Shown in pieces: positions 1-7,696 of a stretch of DNA of 24,049 bases. Both the position numbers and the translations under genes were made by a program. The notes below the pieces were generated by a model. It saw only the letters and a program-made list of their open reading frames with translations, had not been told where the DNA came from and did not search any database. Source of the DNA: Gammaproteobacteria bacterium (lineage in GTDB: Bacteria > Pseudomonadota > Gammaproteobacteria > SZUA-229); assembly GCA_026197015.1 (NCBI GenBank), contig JAPHRB010000009.1, forward strand, positions 1 through 24,049. The letters are read 5' to 3'. Each line of letters begins with the position of its first letter. Positions within the stretch are counted from its first letter, which is position 1.

Positions 1-417
1 AGTGTATCAGCGAAAGAAGAAACTTCCGGTATAGAAGCCAGTGTTGAAGTTAAACCTTCGTATGGTTTGCAGGATTCTGAAATTGAAGCCATGTTAAAAG
101 CATCAATGGAATTCGCGGCAAATGATAAAGATGCGCGAAGTCTTCGTGAACAACAGGTAGAAGCCGATCGAGTGCTAGAAGCAATTGATTCGGCAATGGC
201 TGATGACGGTGAAGAAATGCTCAGTGCAGAAGAGCGTGAAGTTATTATGCAGGTAAGACAGGAGCTCGAAATATCGCGTCATAATGCTACTGAGGCACAG
301 CAGTTAAAAGATGCCATGTCGAAACTTGAAAAAGTTAGTGCTGATTACGTGGCGCGCAGAATGAATGCCAGTGTACAAAAATCTATGGCGGGTCATCAGG
401 TAGAAGAATTTAAGTAA
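1..417 (+). CDS. hscA: Fe-S protein assembly chaperone HscA, C-terminal part (5' end outside window)
   Basis: This is the last 138 codons of the specialised Hsp70 that, with HscB, releases [2Fe-2S] clusters from the scaffold IscU in the cytoplasm. The reading frame is open from base 1, so the gene continues upstream. What remains is the end of the substrate-binding beta domain (a VKPSYGL-type stretch near residues 17-23) and the helical lid, which is rich in Glu, Ala and Lys and ends with an AARRM/GHQVEE-like tail typical of HscA. The ATPase domain is outside the window. Identification rests on this C-terminal pattern and on the following fdx and iscX genes, which is the standard isc operon order. 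The call is firm as HscA rather than DnaK because of the isc context and the lack of a DnaK-style acidic tail. Confidence 0.93.
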   Translation, partial: SVSAKEETSGIEASVEVKPSYGLQDSEIEAMLKASMEFAANDKDARSLREQQVEADRVLEAIDSAMADDGEEMLSAEEREVIMQVRQELEISRHNATEAQQLKDAMSKLEKVSADYVARRMNASVQKSMAGHQVEEFK

Positions 418-461
418 AACATCAGAAGATGTAAATAAGTAATGTTGTTTGTCGGCTGCAC

Positions 462-478
462 CTGTTAAGTGTTAACAG
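462..478. repeat. Perfect inverted repeat between hscA and fdx
   Basis: CTGTTAA and TTAACAG arms of 7 bases are separated by GTG, within a 132-base hscA-fdx spacer. No T-run follows directly, so it does not look like an intrinsic terminator. It could be a protein-binding site or an mRNA processing hairpin. It does not resemble the IscR motifs I know. Function unknown. Confidence 0.5.
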
Positions 479-549
479 ACTTTGCTTCCTGTTTATTTGC
501 ATTTCATTTATATATTAACGAAATTTTTTAAGTTTAAAGAGAGATTAAA

Positions 550-888
550 ATGCCGCAGATTATTTTTCTGCCCCACGAAACGCTCTGTCCTGAAGGTGCA
601 GCATTTGATGCTAAACCAGGGGAAACAATTTGTGATGCAGCCTTACGTAACGATATTGAAATAGAGCACGCCTGTGAGAAATCATGTGCCTGTACTACCT
701 GTCATGTATATGTTCGAGAAGGTCTCGATTCACTTAACGAGAACTCCGATGATGAAGATGACATGTTAGATAAAGCATGGGGTCTTGATCCTGACTCTCG
801 TTTAAGCTGTCAGGCAGTTGTGGCTGACACAGATCTGGTAGTAGAGTTGCCTAAATACACCATTAATATGGTTTCTGAAAATCATTAA
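550..888 (+). CDS. fdx: [2Fe-2S] ferredoxin, ISC type
   Basis: Adrenodoxin-type ferredoxin of 112 residues, the usual length, which donates electrons for cluster assembly on IscU. The cluster ligands are visible as C42, C48, C51 and C87 (CEKSCACTTC motif, then SRLSCQ). The extra C46 found in E. coli Fdx is also conserved. An acidic stretch (residues about 62-71, SDDEDD) matches the partner-docking helix region of this family. The C-terminus (LPKYTINMV) is nearly the E. coli sequence. The ATG at 550 follows a purine-rich AAAGAGAG ribosome-binding site. It lies in the isc tail between hscA and iscX. The gap to hscA is unusually wide for this operon and holds an inverted repeat, so some separate control is possible. 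Confidence 0.96.
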   Translation: MPQIIFLPHETLCPEGAAFDAKPGETICDAALRNDIEIEHACEKSCACTTCHVYVREGLDSLNENSDDEDDMLDKAWGLDPDSRLSCQAVVADTDLVVELPKYTINMVSENH

Positions 889-920
889 GATTATTAGCAA
901 AATGACTAGAGGGTTAAATT

Positions 921-1121
921 ATGGGGCTTAAGTGGACTGATACACTGGATATTGTCTTAGAGCTTGATGAAAAGCATCCGGAGGTAGATCCTCAATTTAT
1001 TCGTTTTACAGATTTGCATCAATGGGTTTGTGATCTCGAAGATTTTGATGATGATCCTCAAAAATCAGGGGAAAAAGCCCTGGAAGCGATTCAAATGACC
1101 TGGATTGAAGAAAAGGACTAG
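921..1121 (+). CDS. iscX: Fe-S cluster assembly protein IscX
   Basis: Small acidic cytoplasmic protein of 66 residues, the family's normal size. It begins with the MGLKWTDTLDIV signature of IscX and carries the DPQFIRFTDLHQWV core and an FDDDPQKS segment near residues 42-49. IscX binds IscS and iron and is thought to tune cluster assembly. A good GAGGG ribosome-binding site lies about 8 bases before the ATG, and the gap from fdx is 32 bases, so it is most likely the last gene of the isc operon. A long non-coding stretch follows. Confidence 0.95.
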   Translation: MGLKWTDTLDIVLELDEKHPEVDPQFIRFTDLHQWVCDLEDFDDDPQKSGEKALEAIQMTWIEEKD

Positions 1122-1471
1122 TTTTATTTCTTTTTTATCTGCCTGCAGGGTTATTTTGCTTTACCGATGTAGTGATTGATTAATCGCTAATAATAGTTTC
1201 TGTTGTATTTTGTGGGCAGATTGGGTCATTAGTCTTAGCTTGTTTGAAATTATGGCTATTACTAGTATCTAAAGTTTAAATTTAGTAACTAAATTCAATT
1301 TGAATCCCTTATAAGCGGGTCAATCCATAAACATTTCACTTGCAACGCATGAAATCTTCTATCTAGCTCTAGTTTTTATCAAAAACATCACTAAAATCAG
1401 TGTTTTATCTAGTTTTTCGTTTATAATACCCTTTTTATATATTATGCGGTTACATTCCGCTTGAGATTCCT
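1122..1471. other. 350-base AT-rich non-coding gap between iscX and rlmN
   Basis: No coding sequence, tRNA or strong intrinsic terminator is visible. It contains short inverted repeats: AATTTAG/CTAAATT (1279-1295, spacer TAA), ATTCAA-T-TTGAAT (1293-1305), and GCGG/CCGC around a 7-base loop (1446-1460) just before the rlmN start. A TATAAT hexamer at 1422-1427 is a likely -10 element for the rlmN operon. Many gammaproteobacteria carry ndk here. I see no recognisable remnant of it. Confidence 0.6.
1422..1427 (+). promoter_or_regulatory. Candidate -10 box for the rlmN-bamB operon
   Basis: Perfect TATAAT hexamer about 45 bases before the rlmN start, in the only spacer that could hold the operon promoter. 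No convincing -35 hexamer is present at 16-18 bases, so activation by a factor or a weak promoter is possible. Confidence 0.4.
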
Positions 1472-2599
1472 GTGAGCACACCTGTCCATTTTCCGCATAT
1501 TGAAAAAACTAACCTGTTAGGTTTAAATCGTCAGGATATGGAAGTTTTTATAGCCGAATTAGGTGAAAAGCCCTTTCGTGTGTCTCAGCTAACAAAGTGG
1601 ATTCATCAGATGAACGTTTCTGATTTTGATGAAATGACAAATATTAGCAAGTCGTTACGTGCCCAGTTAAAAGAAAAAGCCTGTATTAAACCGTTAACGG
1701 TTATTGTTGACCAGATTTCAAAAGACGGCACTCGAAAATGGGTTATGGGGCTAGATGATAATAACCAGATAGAAGCCGTTTATATTCCTGAAGATGATCG
1801 GGGAACGCTGTGTATTTCATCGCAGATTGGTTGTGCGCTTGATTGTAGTTTTTGCTCTACTGGCAGACAGGGGTTTAGTCGCAATTTAACAGTGGCAGAA
1901 ATATTATCTCAGATATGGCTGGCTACGCGTTTACTGGATGAAGAAAAAAAGCCAGGACGTAAAATTACCAATATTGTTTTAATGGGCATGGGCGAGCCAT
2001 TACTTAATTATGAAAATGTAATGAAAGCCATAGACGTTATGTTAGATGATTTTGCATACGGCCTTAGTAAACGCCGAGTCACGGTCAGTACAGCAGGTGT
2101 TGTTCCCGCTATGGATAAACTGGCAGATCGTCATGATGTTCAGCTGGCTATTTCTTTGCATGCAACACGTGATGAATTACGAGATGATCTTGTACCCATT
2201 AATAAAAAATATAATTTAGAAACATTAATTGCAGCCTGTCACCGCTTTATGGAAAAACGTTCACCTCGTTCAAGGTTAACCATTGAATATGTGATGCTGG
2301 ATGGTGTTAATGATTCTAAACAGGATGCAGAAGAGTTAATCGAGATTTTGCAGGGACTTTCAGTTTTGATAAACCTGATACCTTTTAACCCTTTTACTGG
2401 CTCGGGATATGGAACATCTTCAAATAATGCAGTAAGACGTTTTCAAGATATATTAATGAAAGCCGGTTTGACAACTGTAATAAGAAAAACACGTGGTGAA
2501 GATATTGATGCAGCCTGTGGTCAGTTAGTGGGTAAAGTAGCCGATAAGAGCCGTCGAGACAACAAATTTAAAGTACCAAGACTGGGAATGAATACATGA
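1472..2599 (+). CDS. rlmN: 23S rRNA (adenine2503-C2)/tRNA (adenine37-C2) methyltransferase RlmN
   Basis: Radical-SAM methyltransferase that makes 2-methyladenosine at A2503 of 23S rRNA and A37 of some tRNAs, aiding translational fidelity. The 4Fe-4S ligands are C121, C125 and C128 (CxxxCxxC). The catalytic cysteine that carries the methyl intermediate is C349 (AACGQL), matching E. coli C355, and C114 matches E. coli C118. GMGEPLLN is the SAM-binding motif. At 375 residues it has about the normal length. The start is GTG at 1472, preceded by a weak GAG-type ribosome-binding site, and it gives the expected N-terminus. It is the first gene of a compact operon, and its stop overlaps the pilW start. 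RlmN rather than Cfr is chosen because of the N-terminal accessory domain and the locus. Confidence 0.96.
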   Translation: MSTPVHFPHIEKTNLLGLNRQDMEVFIAELGEKPFRVSQLTKWIHQMNVSDFDEMTNISKSLRAQLKEKACIKPLTVIVDQISKDGTRKWVMGLDDNNQIEAVYIPEDDRGTLCISSQIGCALDCSFCSTGRQGFSRNLTVAEILSQIWLATRLLDEEKKPGRKITNIVLMGMGEPLLNYENVMKAIDVMLDDFAYGLSKRRVTVSTAGVVPAMDKLADRHDVQLAISLHATRDELRDDLVPINKKYNLETLIAACHRFMEKRSPRSRLTIEYVMLDGVNDSKQDAEELIEILQGLSVLINLIPFNPFTGSGYGTSSNNAVRRFQDILMKAGLTTVIRKTRGEDIDAACGQLVGKVADKSRRDNKFKVPRLGMNT

Positions 2600-3363
2600 T
2601 GCGGATGAAGTTATGCTTAGTTATTGTTTTATTAGTGTCTTTAGTGGCCTGTGCGTCAACACCAAAAGAGCTTGAAAAAGAAAGAAAAGATAAAGATGCC
2701 GCAGAAATAAACGTGCAGCTTGCTTCAGGTTATATGCGTAGAGGTGATCTGGAAATTGCAGAGCAAAAACTTCTCAAAGCGATCGAGTTTAATGATAAAC
2801 ACGTTCTTGCTTATACCACTCTTGCTGTATTAATGACTATGATTGACAAACCTGTTGAGGCGGAAAATTATTATCTCGAAGCGCTAGCAATTGATTCGCG
2901 TGATCCGCAGCTACATAATAACTACGGTACTTTTTTATGTGGTATAAAAAAATACGATGAAGCGACCAAACAGTTTGAAATGACTTTACGTAATCAGTTT
3001 TACAAAACACCTGAAGTTGCGCATGCAAATTTGGGTTACTGCTTATTACAGCAGGAAAATACTGATTATAAAAAAATTGAAAGACATCTGAGAAAGGCGC
3101 TTAAGCTTCGACCAAATATGCCTTCTGCTATGTTAGGTATGGCTGAGTTAGGCCTTGCAACAAAAAACTATTTAATGGCCAGGGCCTACACGCAAAGATA
3201 TCATTCAATTGCACCCGCAAGTGCACAAAGTTTGTGGGTTCAGATAAAAGCGGAACATGCTTTAGGCGACAAAGTTTATTTTCTTAAAGTTTCTCAGAAG
3301 CTTCTTGACCAGTTTCCTGAGTCTGAAGAAGCTGAAAAGTTGATGGGGTTATCTAATTTATGA
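2596..3363 (+). CDS. pilW: Type IV pilus biogenesis/stability lipoprotein PilW (PilF)
   Basis: Outer-membrane pilotin lipoprotein of 255 residues that helps the PilQ secretin assemble. The N-terminus is a lipoprotein signal peptide with lipobox LVAC (C19). The rest is stacked tetratricopeptide repeats, from about residue 38 to 240 (for example AYTTLAVLMTMIDKPVEAEN and NNYGTFLCGIKKYDEA). The position between rlmN and rodZ is the conserved site of this gene in pseudomonads and relatives. ATG at 2596 overlaps the rlmN stop by 4 bases, and its own stop overlaps the rodZ start in the same way, indicating translational coupling. It implies that the organism makes type IV pili, although no other pil gene lies in the window. 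A generic TPR lipoprotein is the alternative, but context favours PilW. Confidence 0.88.
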   Translation: MMRMKLCLVIVLLVSLVACASTPKELEKERKDKDAAEINVQLASGYMRRGDLEIAEQKLLKAIEFNDKHVLAYTTLAVLMTMIDKPVEAENYYLEALAIDSRDPQLHNNYGTFLCGIKKYDEATKQFEMTLRNQFYKTPEVAHANLGYCLLQQENTDYKKIERHLRKALKLRPNMPSAMLGMAELGLATKNYLMARAYTQRYHSIAPASAQSLWVQIKAEHALGDKVYFLKVSQKLLDQFPESEEAEKLMGLSNL

Positions 3364-4337
3364 CAGATACAAATAATCCATCTGAAGAGGTGGGGAGTGA
3401 AGTCAATGAGTTATTACAAAAAAAAGATTTTGGTTCTAACTTAAGACAGGCTCGTGAAAAACTAGGCATGTCGAGTAACGATGTGGCTGAAAATTTACTT
3501 ATATCAGTGGATATAATCAAGGCAATAGATAACTCTCAGGCAGATGCTTTACCGGCGTTAACCTTTACTCAGGGTTATATCCGTAGTTATGCGCGATTAG
3601 TGGGGCTGTCTGCAGATGAGATTATAACTGAATATGTTTTAATGGCTCCAGATTCAAAACAGGTATTAACACCACACTCTGTATTGCCAGTGCAAAAAAG
3701 CAGCAGTGATATTTTTATTCGATTTATAAGTTTTAGTTTTATTATTGTTGCAATTGTTGTGCTCATTGTCTGGTTGTATAAAACAGATTTTCGTGACTAC
3801 ACAGATGTAAGTGATGAGGTGGCGCAATTTAATGCACAGCCGGGTGCTGATGTTCAGAACGATTTCGACACAAATGAAATTGCAATGGCTACACCTGATA
3901 GCGAAACTGTGCAGGCAGTGCAGGATGAAGCTGATAATCTGTCAGAGGCATTAACTGTGGAAGCACAAGTAGAAGCAGTAAAAGCAGAAGTAGAAACTAT
4001 TTCCGCGCCAGAAGTGGCAGAAGTCACTGCTATAAAACCAGCTAATGTTGAAGCTACAGGTGTTGATGAATTGTTTTTAAGCGCTATGGGTGAGTCATGG
4101 TGTGAAATCCAGGACTCAACAGGTAAGCGTATGTTTTATGAATTGCTTAATAGGGGGCAGGAAGTTAAATTATCAGGCACTGCACCTTTTACTGTTTTTC
4201 TGGGTAATGCACCAAAAGTTCGTGTCGAAGTTAATAATAAAATAGTTGATTTTGAAAGATTAATAAATAGAAGTAGCAATATCGTCAGTATCGAAATTAC
4301 TAAAGATGCGTCGGTGGTCAGTTTATCAAATCGTTAG
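3360..4337 (+). CDS. rodZ: Cytoskeleton protein RodZ
   Basis: Inner-membrane protein that links the MreB cytoskeleton to the peptidoglycan elongation machinery and so maintains rod shape. Domains in order: a cytoplasmic Xre-type helix-turn-helix (about 22-92, including the LRQAREKLGMS and FTQGYIRSYARL segments typical of RodZ), one transmembrane helix (about 118-140), a low-complexity linker rich in Glu, Ala and Val (about 150-230), and a periplasmic DUF4115 beta domain (about 235-325). Length 325 residues, close to E. coli RodZ (337). ATG at 3360 overlaps pilW by 4 bases. In relatives ispG follows; here hisS starts only 9 bases later. Confidence 0.93.
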   Translation: MTDTNNPSEEVGSEVNELLQKKDFGSNLRQAREKLGMSSNDVAENLLISVDIIKAIDNSQADALPALTFTQGYIRSYARLVGLSADEIITEYVLMAPDSKQVLTPHSVLPVQKSSSDIFIRFISFSFIIVAIVVLIVWLYKTDFRDYTDVSDEVAQFNAQPGADVQNDFDTNEIAMATPDSETVQAVQDEADNLSEALTVEAQVEAVKAEVETISAPEVAEVTAIKPANVEATGVDELFLSAMGESWCEIQDSTGKRMFYELLNRGQEVKLSGTAPFTVFLGNAPKVRVEVNNKIVDFERLINRSSNIVSIEITKDASVVSLSNR

Positions 4338-4346
4338 TTGTAGTAT

Positions 4347-5621
4347 ATGGTTAATAAAATAAATAAGATTCAAAGTATCAGGGGTATGCACGACATACTT
4401 CCAGAACAATCTCCTCTTTGGCAATTTTTTGAAGCAACTGTACAGAAGCTTTTACAGTCATATTCATATAAAGAAATTCGCATGCCAATAGTAGAGTCGA
4501 CTGATTTATTCTGTCGTTCAATAGGTGAGGTGACTGATATTGTTGAAAAAGAAATGTATAGCTTTGAGGACCGTAATGGAGATAGTCTTACATTGCGCCC
4601 TGAAGGCACTGCAAGTTGTGTTCGTTCAGGTATTCAACATGGTTTATTTCATAATCAGCAACAAAGATTATGGTACATGGGGCCTATGTTCAGGCATGAA
4701 CGACCACAGAAGGGGCGTTATCGTCAATTTCATCAAATAGGTATTGAAACCTACGGTATGCCTGATGCAGATATCGATGCAGAATTAATTTTAATGTCTG
4801 CTCGCCTCTGGAAACTGCTGGGGCTTAAGGATATCCGTTTAGAGTTAAATACTTTAGGCACAGCTGAATCTCGTGACGCTTATAAGTTAGTGCTTGTTGA
4901 TTATTTAAATGAACATAAAGCTGTTTTAGATGAAGATTCATTACGTCGTCTTGAAACAAACCCGTTACGTGTTCTGGATAGTAAGAACCCTGATATGCAG
5001 TCAATGATTGAGGCTGCGCCCGCCTTAATGGATTATCTTGATGAAGAATCATTAACGCACTTTAAGCACCTCACGGGAATATTAGATAAGGCTGGTATTA
5101 CATATAATATTAATCACCGTCTCGTAAGAGGCCTGGATTATTATTGTAAAACAGTGTTTGAGTGGGTGACTGATGCTTTAGGTGCCCAAGGTACGGTTTG
5201 TGCGGGTGGTCGTTATGATGGTCTGGTGGAGCAGTTAGGCGGAAGAGCGACACCGGCAGCAGGTTTTGCAATGGGTGTTGAGCGTTTATTATCATTACTT
5301 GAAGATGCTGGAATGCAGGTAGATAATACGCCGCATATTTATATTGTATTACAGGGTGAGCAGGCGCAACTTCAGGGCATGTCATTTGTCGAATCACTTC
5401 GTGATCAAATGCCAGATATTGATATTCAAACTAATTGTGGTGCAGGCTCGTTCAAAAGTCAGATTAAAAAAGCCGATAAATCAGGCGCCAGAGTTGCGCT
5501 TATTTTAGGCGAAGAAGAAATACTGAATGATTCGGTTGGTATTAAAATGTTACGTGAAAAAGTAGATCAGAAAACAGTTTCTCAAGCTGAACTTGTGACA
5601 TTGTTAAAGACGATTTTATAA
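4347..5621 (+). CDS. hisS: Histidine--tRNA ligase
   Basis: Class II aminoacyl-tRNA synthetase of 424 residues, the normal bacterial length, that charges tRNA-His. It starts with the typical IRGMHDILP segment. Motif 2 is visible as MFRHERPQKGRYRQF. The histidine-specific segments are LVRGLDYYCKTVFEW and AGGRYDGL. Motif 3 is GFAMGVERLL. The C-terminal anticodon-binding domain starts near residue 325. The ribosome-binding site is poor, so it probably relies on coupling to rodZ, whose stop lies 9 bases upstream. yfgM follows after 21 bases, as usual. The missing ispG between rodZ and hisS is the only irregularity. Confidence 0.97.
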   Translation: MVNKINKIQSIRGMHDILPEQSPLWQFFEATVQKLLQSYSYKEIRMPIVESTDLFCRSIGEVTDIVEKEMYSFEDRNGDSLTLRPEGTASCVRSGIQHGLFHNQQQRLWYMGPMFRHERPQKGRYRQFHQIGIETYGMPDADIDAELILMSARLWKLLGLKDIRLELNTLGTAESRDAYKLVLVDYLNEHKAVLDEDSLRRLETNPLRVLDSKNPDMQSMIEAAPALMDYLDEESLTHFKHLTGILDKAGITYNINHRLVRGLDYYCKTVFEWVTDALGAQGTVCAGGRYDGLVEQLGGRATPAAGFAMGVERLLSLLEDAGMQVDNTPHIYIVLQGEQAQLQGMSFVESLRDQMPDIDIQTNCGAGSFKSQIKKADKSGARVALILGEEEILNDSVGIKMLREKVDQKTVSQAELVTLLKTIL

Positions 5622-5642
5622 ATTTATTTATTAGAGATAATT

Positions 5643-6308
5643 ATGGATTACGAAACTGAAGAACAACAATTAGAAGCCATTAAAAAGTGGTGGAAAGAAA
5701 ACTCAACTATGGTTGTTATGGGTATTACAGTTGGTGTGGGCTCTATTTTTGGCTGGCAATTTTATCAGGCTGAAAGTGTGAAACATGCTGAGCATGCCAG
5801 TGTCTTATATGAGCAGGTGCTTATAAATTCTACTGAGCCTTCAAAAATTAATGATCAACTTGCGACTGTAAATCAGTTAGAAGCCGAATTTGATGATACG
5901 CCATACGCAAGTTTATCAGCTCTTATTGTTGCTAAACAGCAATTGGCGGCAGGTCAGATTGATAAAGCTCAACAACAATATCGTTGGGTAATTGAAAATG
6001 CGAAACAGGACGAACTAAAGTACCTGGCTAAAATCAGGCTATCACGCCTGTTACTGGCGGCTAATGAATTAGATAAAGCACTGGTTTTGTTGAATGAGGA
6101 CTATCCAGAGAGTTTTAAGGCGATGGTTCTAGAGCTTAAAGGTGATGTGCTTTCTACTCAGGGTAATAAAGCAGAAGCTAAAATGGCTTATAACAAGGCA
6201 ATTTCATTATCTAAAGTCCCGAACCGTTGGTTGCAACTTAAAATTGATGATATTGGCGAAACATCTGCAGACTCAAATCTTAAAACAGCGACTGAACCAT
6301 CAGCATGA
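5643..6308 (+). CDS. yfgM: YfgM-family ancillary SecYEG translocon subunit
   Basis: Single-pass inner-membrane protein of 221 residues. A cytoplasmic N-terminus with the YETEEQQLEAIKKWWKEN signature is followed by a transmembrane helix (about 22-42) and a periplasmic TPR-like domain (about 50-205). In E. coli, YfgM associates with the Sec translocon and PpiD and helps hand over secreted proteins to periplasmic chaperones. The gene sits between hisS and bamB, its conserved place. AGAG before the ATG at 5643 is a modest ribosome-binding site, and the stop overlaps bamB by 4 bases. The tail after residue 205 is Thr/Ser/Ala-rich and a little longer than in E. coli. Confidence 0.92.
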   Translation: MDYETEEQQLEAIKKWWKENSTMVVMGITVGVGSIFGWQFYQAESVKHAEHASVLYEQVLINSTEPSKINDQLATVNQLEAEFDDTPYASLSALIVAKQQLAAGQIDKAQQQYRWVIENAKQDELKYLAKIRLSRLLLAANELDKALVLLNEDYPESFKAMVLELKGDVLSTQGNKAEAKMAYNKAISLSKVPNRWLQLKIDDIGETSADSNLKTATEPSA

Positions 6309-7435
6309 TTCGATTTATAAGCGTTTTACTTAGTGCCTTTCTTATAACCGCCTGTGGTGACTCGGATAACTCTGAACCACCTGCGGAGCTGACTGATTTT
6401 AAGCAAACTCAAAAAGTAAAAGAGTTGTGGAGTGTTGATACCGGTAATGGAGTAAATCAGTTATTTGTAAAGTTATTTCCACTTTTGCTGGATGATAGAA
6501 TAATTGTAAGTGATCGAGATGGTACTGTATCTGCCTATAATATAAAGACAGGTGCCCAGCTTTGGGAAACTGAGCTTGATACGATTATTAGTGGTGGCGT
6601 TGGTGGAAATGAGAATAACCTGGTTGTTACTAGCCGTAATGGTCTCGTTTTTTTGCTTGATTCAAAAGGCAGTTTAATCTGGAAAGTAGATGCTTCTTCA
6701 GAAGTTTTAATGCCGGCACAAATCGCTGGTAATTTAATTATTATACGCTCAGTTGACGGTTTAATTTCTGCCCTGGATATTGATGATGGCAGTGAAGTGT
6801 GGACATTTAAACGTGATGTTCCTGCTTTAAGTTTACGTGGTAATAGCTCGCCTATCATTAAGCAGGGTTATATATTCAACGGGCTTGATAATGGTCGTCT
6901 GGTTACATTAGATTTATTAGATGGGCATACTGTTTTTGATATAGCAGTTGCTTCACCCAGTGGTCGGTCTGAGCTTGAGCGTTTAGTAGATGTTGACGGT
7001 CATGCGGTGATAGAAAAAGATGTGCTCTATATGGGTAGTTATCAGGGGCGAATAGTTTCAATTGACATCCGCCGGGGGCAACTAAGCTGGAGCCGCAAAC
7101 TTTCAACTTATAGCGGTGTCAGTTACTCTACTTCGGGGTTATTTGTTAGTGATGATAAAGACGCTATATGGGCTTTAGATTCTACAAACGGTGCTACATT
7201 ATGGAAGCAGGAAAAACTTAAAGCTCGACAGATTACACGTCCAGTTGCTATAAAAAATGCTCTGGTTGTTGGTGACTTTGAGGCTTATCTGCACTTTCTA
7301 TCGCCTTTTGATGGACATTTTGTAGCGCGAGTTGAGACTGATGGTTCAGGTATAATAGTGCCGCCTATTGAGCGTGACGGGCGGTTGTATGTTATTACTC
7401 GAGATGGAGAATTATCTGCATTTGAACTTGAGTAG
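6305..7435 (+). CDS. bamB: Outer-membrane protein assembly factor BamB
   Basis: Outer-membrane lipoprotein of the BAM complex, which folds beta-barrel proteins into the outer membrane. The signal peptide ends in a lipobox ITAC (C17). The mature part is an eight-bladed beta-propeller made of PQQ-like repeats, seen as recurring blade endings such as G-A-Q-L-W-E, G-S-L-I-W-K, G-S-E-V-W-T, G-Q-L-S-W-S and G-A-T-L-W-K. Length 376 residues against about 392 in E. coli. ATG at 6305 overlaps the yfgM stop by 4 bases. In most relatives der follows directly. Here a 261-base gap and an unrelated gene intervene, so bamB is probably the end of this operon. Confidence 0.95.
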   Translation: MIRFISVLLSAFLITACGDSDNSEPPAELTDFKQTQKVKELWSVDTGNGVNQLFVKLFPLLLDDRIIVSDRDGTVSAYNIKTGAQLWETELDTIISGGVGGNENNLVVTSRNGLVFLLDSKGSLIWKVDASSEVLMPAQIAGNLIIIRSVDGLISALDIDDGSEVWTFKRDVPALSLRGNSSPIIKQGYIFNGLDNGRLVTLDLLDGHTVFDIAVASPSGRSELERLVDVDGHAVIEKDVLYMGSYQGRIVSIDIRRGQLSWSRKLSTYSGVSYSTSGLFVSDDKDAIWALDSTNGATLWKQEKLKARQITRPVAIKNALVVGDFEAYLHFLSPFDGHFVARVETDGSGIIVPPIERDGRLYVITRDGELSAFELE

Positions 7436-7563
7436 TATGCGTATTAATGGTTACTAATGACCTGTTATTATTCACTCTCTTGAGTTTGCCTGTGTGGTGA
7501 CGTATTGTTTTAATGCCTTTGATTCTGGCTGATTGATATTAACAATTAGTAATATAATAAAAG

Positions 7564-7577
7564 GTGACAAAAGTCAC
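7564..7577. repeat. Small hairpin downstream of bamB
   Basis: GTGAC-AAAA-GTCAC is a perfect 5-base stem, extendable by a wobble pair and one A-T pair, 126 bases after bamB. A run of eight T occurs only 30 bases later (7608-7615), too far for a standard terminator. It may be a weak 3' end for the rlmN-bamB transcript or a binding site. Confidence 0.3.
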
Positions 7578-7618
7578 TTACTAAAAGGCTTTCACTAGCT
7601 GCATCTATTTTTTTTGCC

Positions 7619-7624
7619 TATAAT
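7619..7624 (+). promoter_or_regulatory. Candidate -10 box for the DUF945 gene
   Basis: Perfect TATAAT hexamer 72 bases upstream of the start, right after an eight-T tract. No good -35 hexamer is visible at 16-18 bases. The wide gap after bamB supports a separate promoter here. Confidence 0.4.
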
Positions 7625-7696
7625 CGAAGAAAATTCAAACTATTAGCATTAACAGAGCTTATGGATTGAATTTATAATAATTAAAAAAGGATAAAT

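Noticed and set aside
462..478. Intrinsic terminator after hscA
   Set aside because: The stem is AT-rich and short, and no T-run follows it.
482..664. Possible small protein overlapping fdx
   Set aside because: It is the +1 shadow of the ferredoxin gene with no ribosome-binding site and no family pattern.
5110..5397. Antisense reading frame of 95 codons inside hisS
   Set aside because: It lies wholly opposite a conserved synthetase domain and shows no protein-like pattern, as with the other antisense frames in the window.
7564..7615. Intrinsic terminator after bamB
   Set aside because: The T8 tract is 30 bases from the hairpin, so the two do not form a standard terminator; kept only as a weak hairpin.
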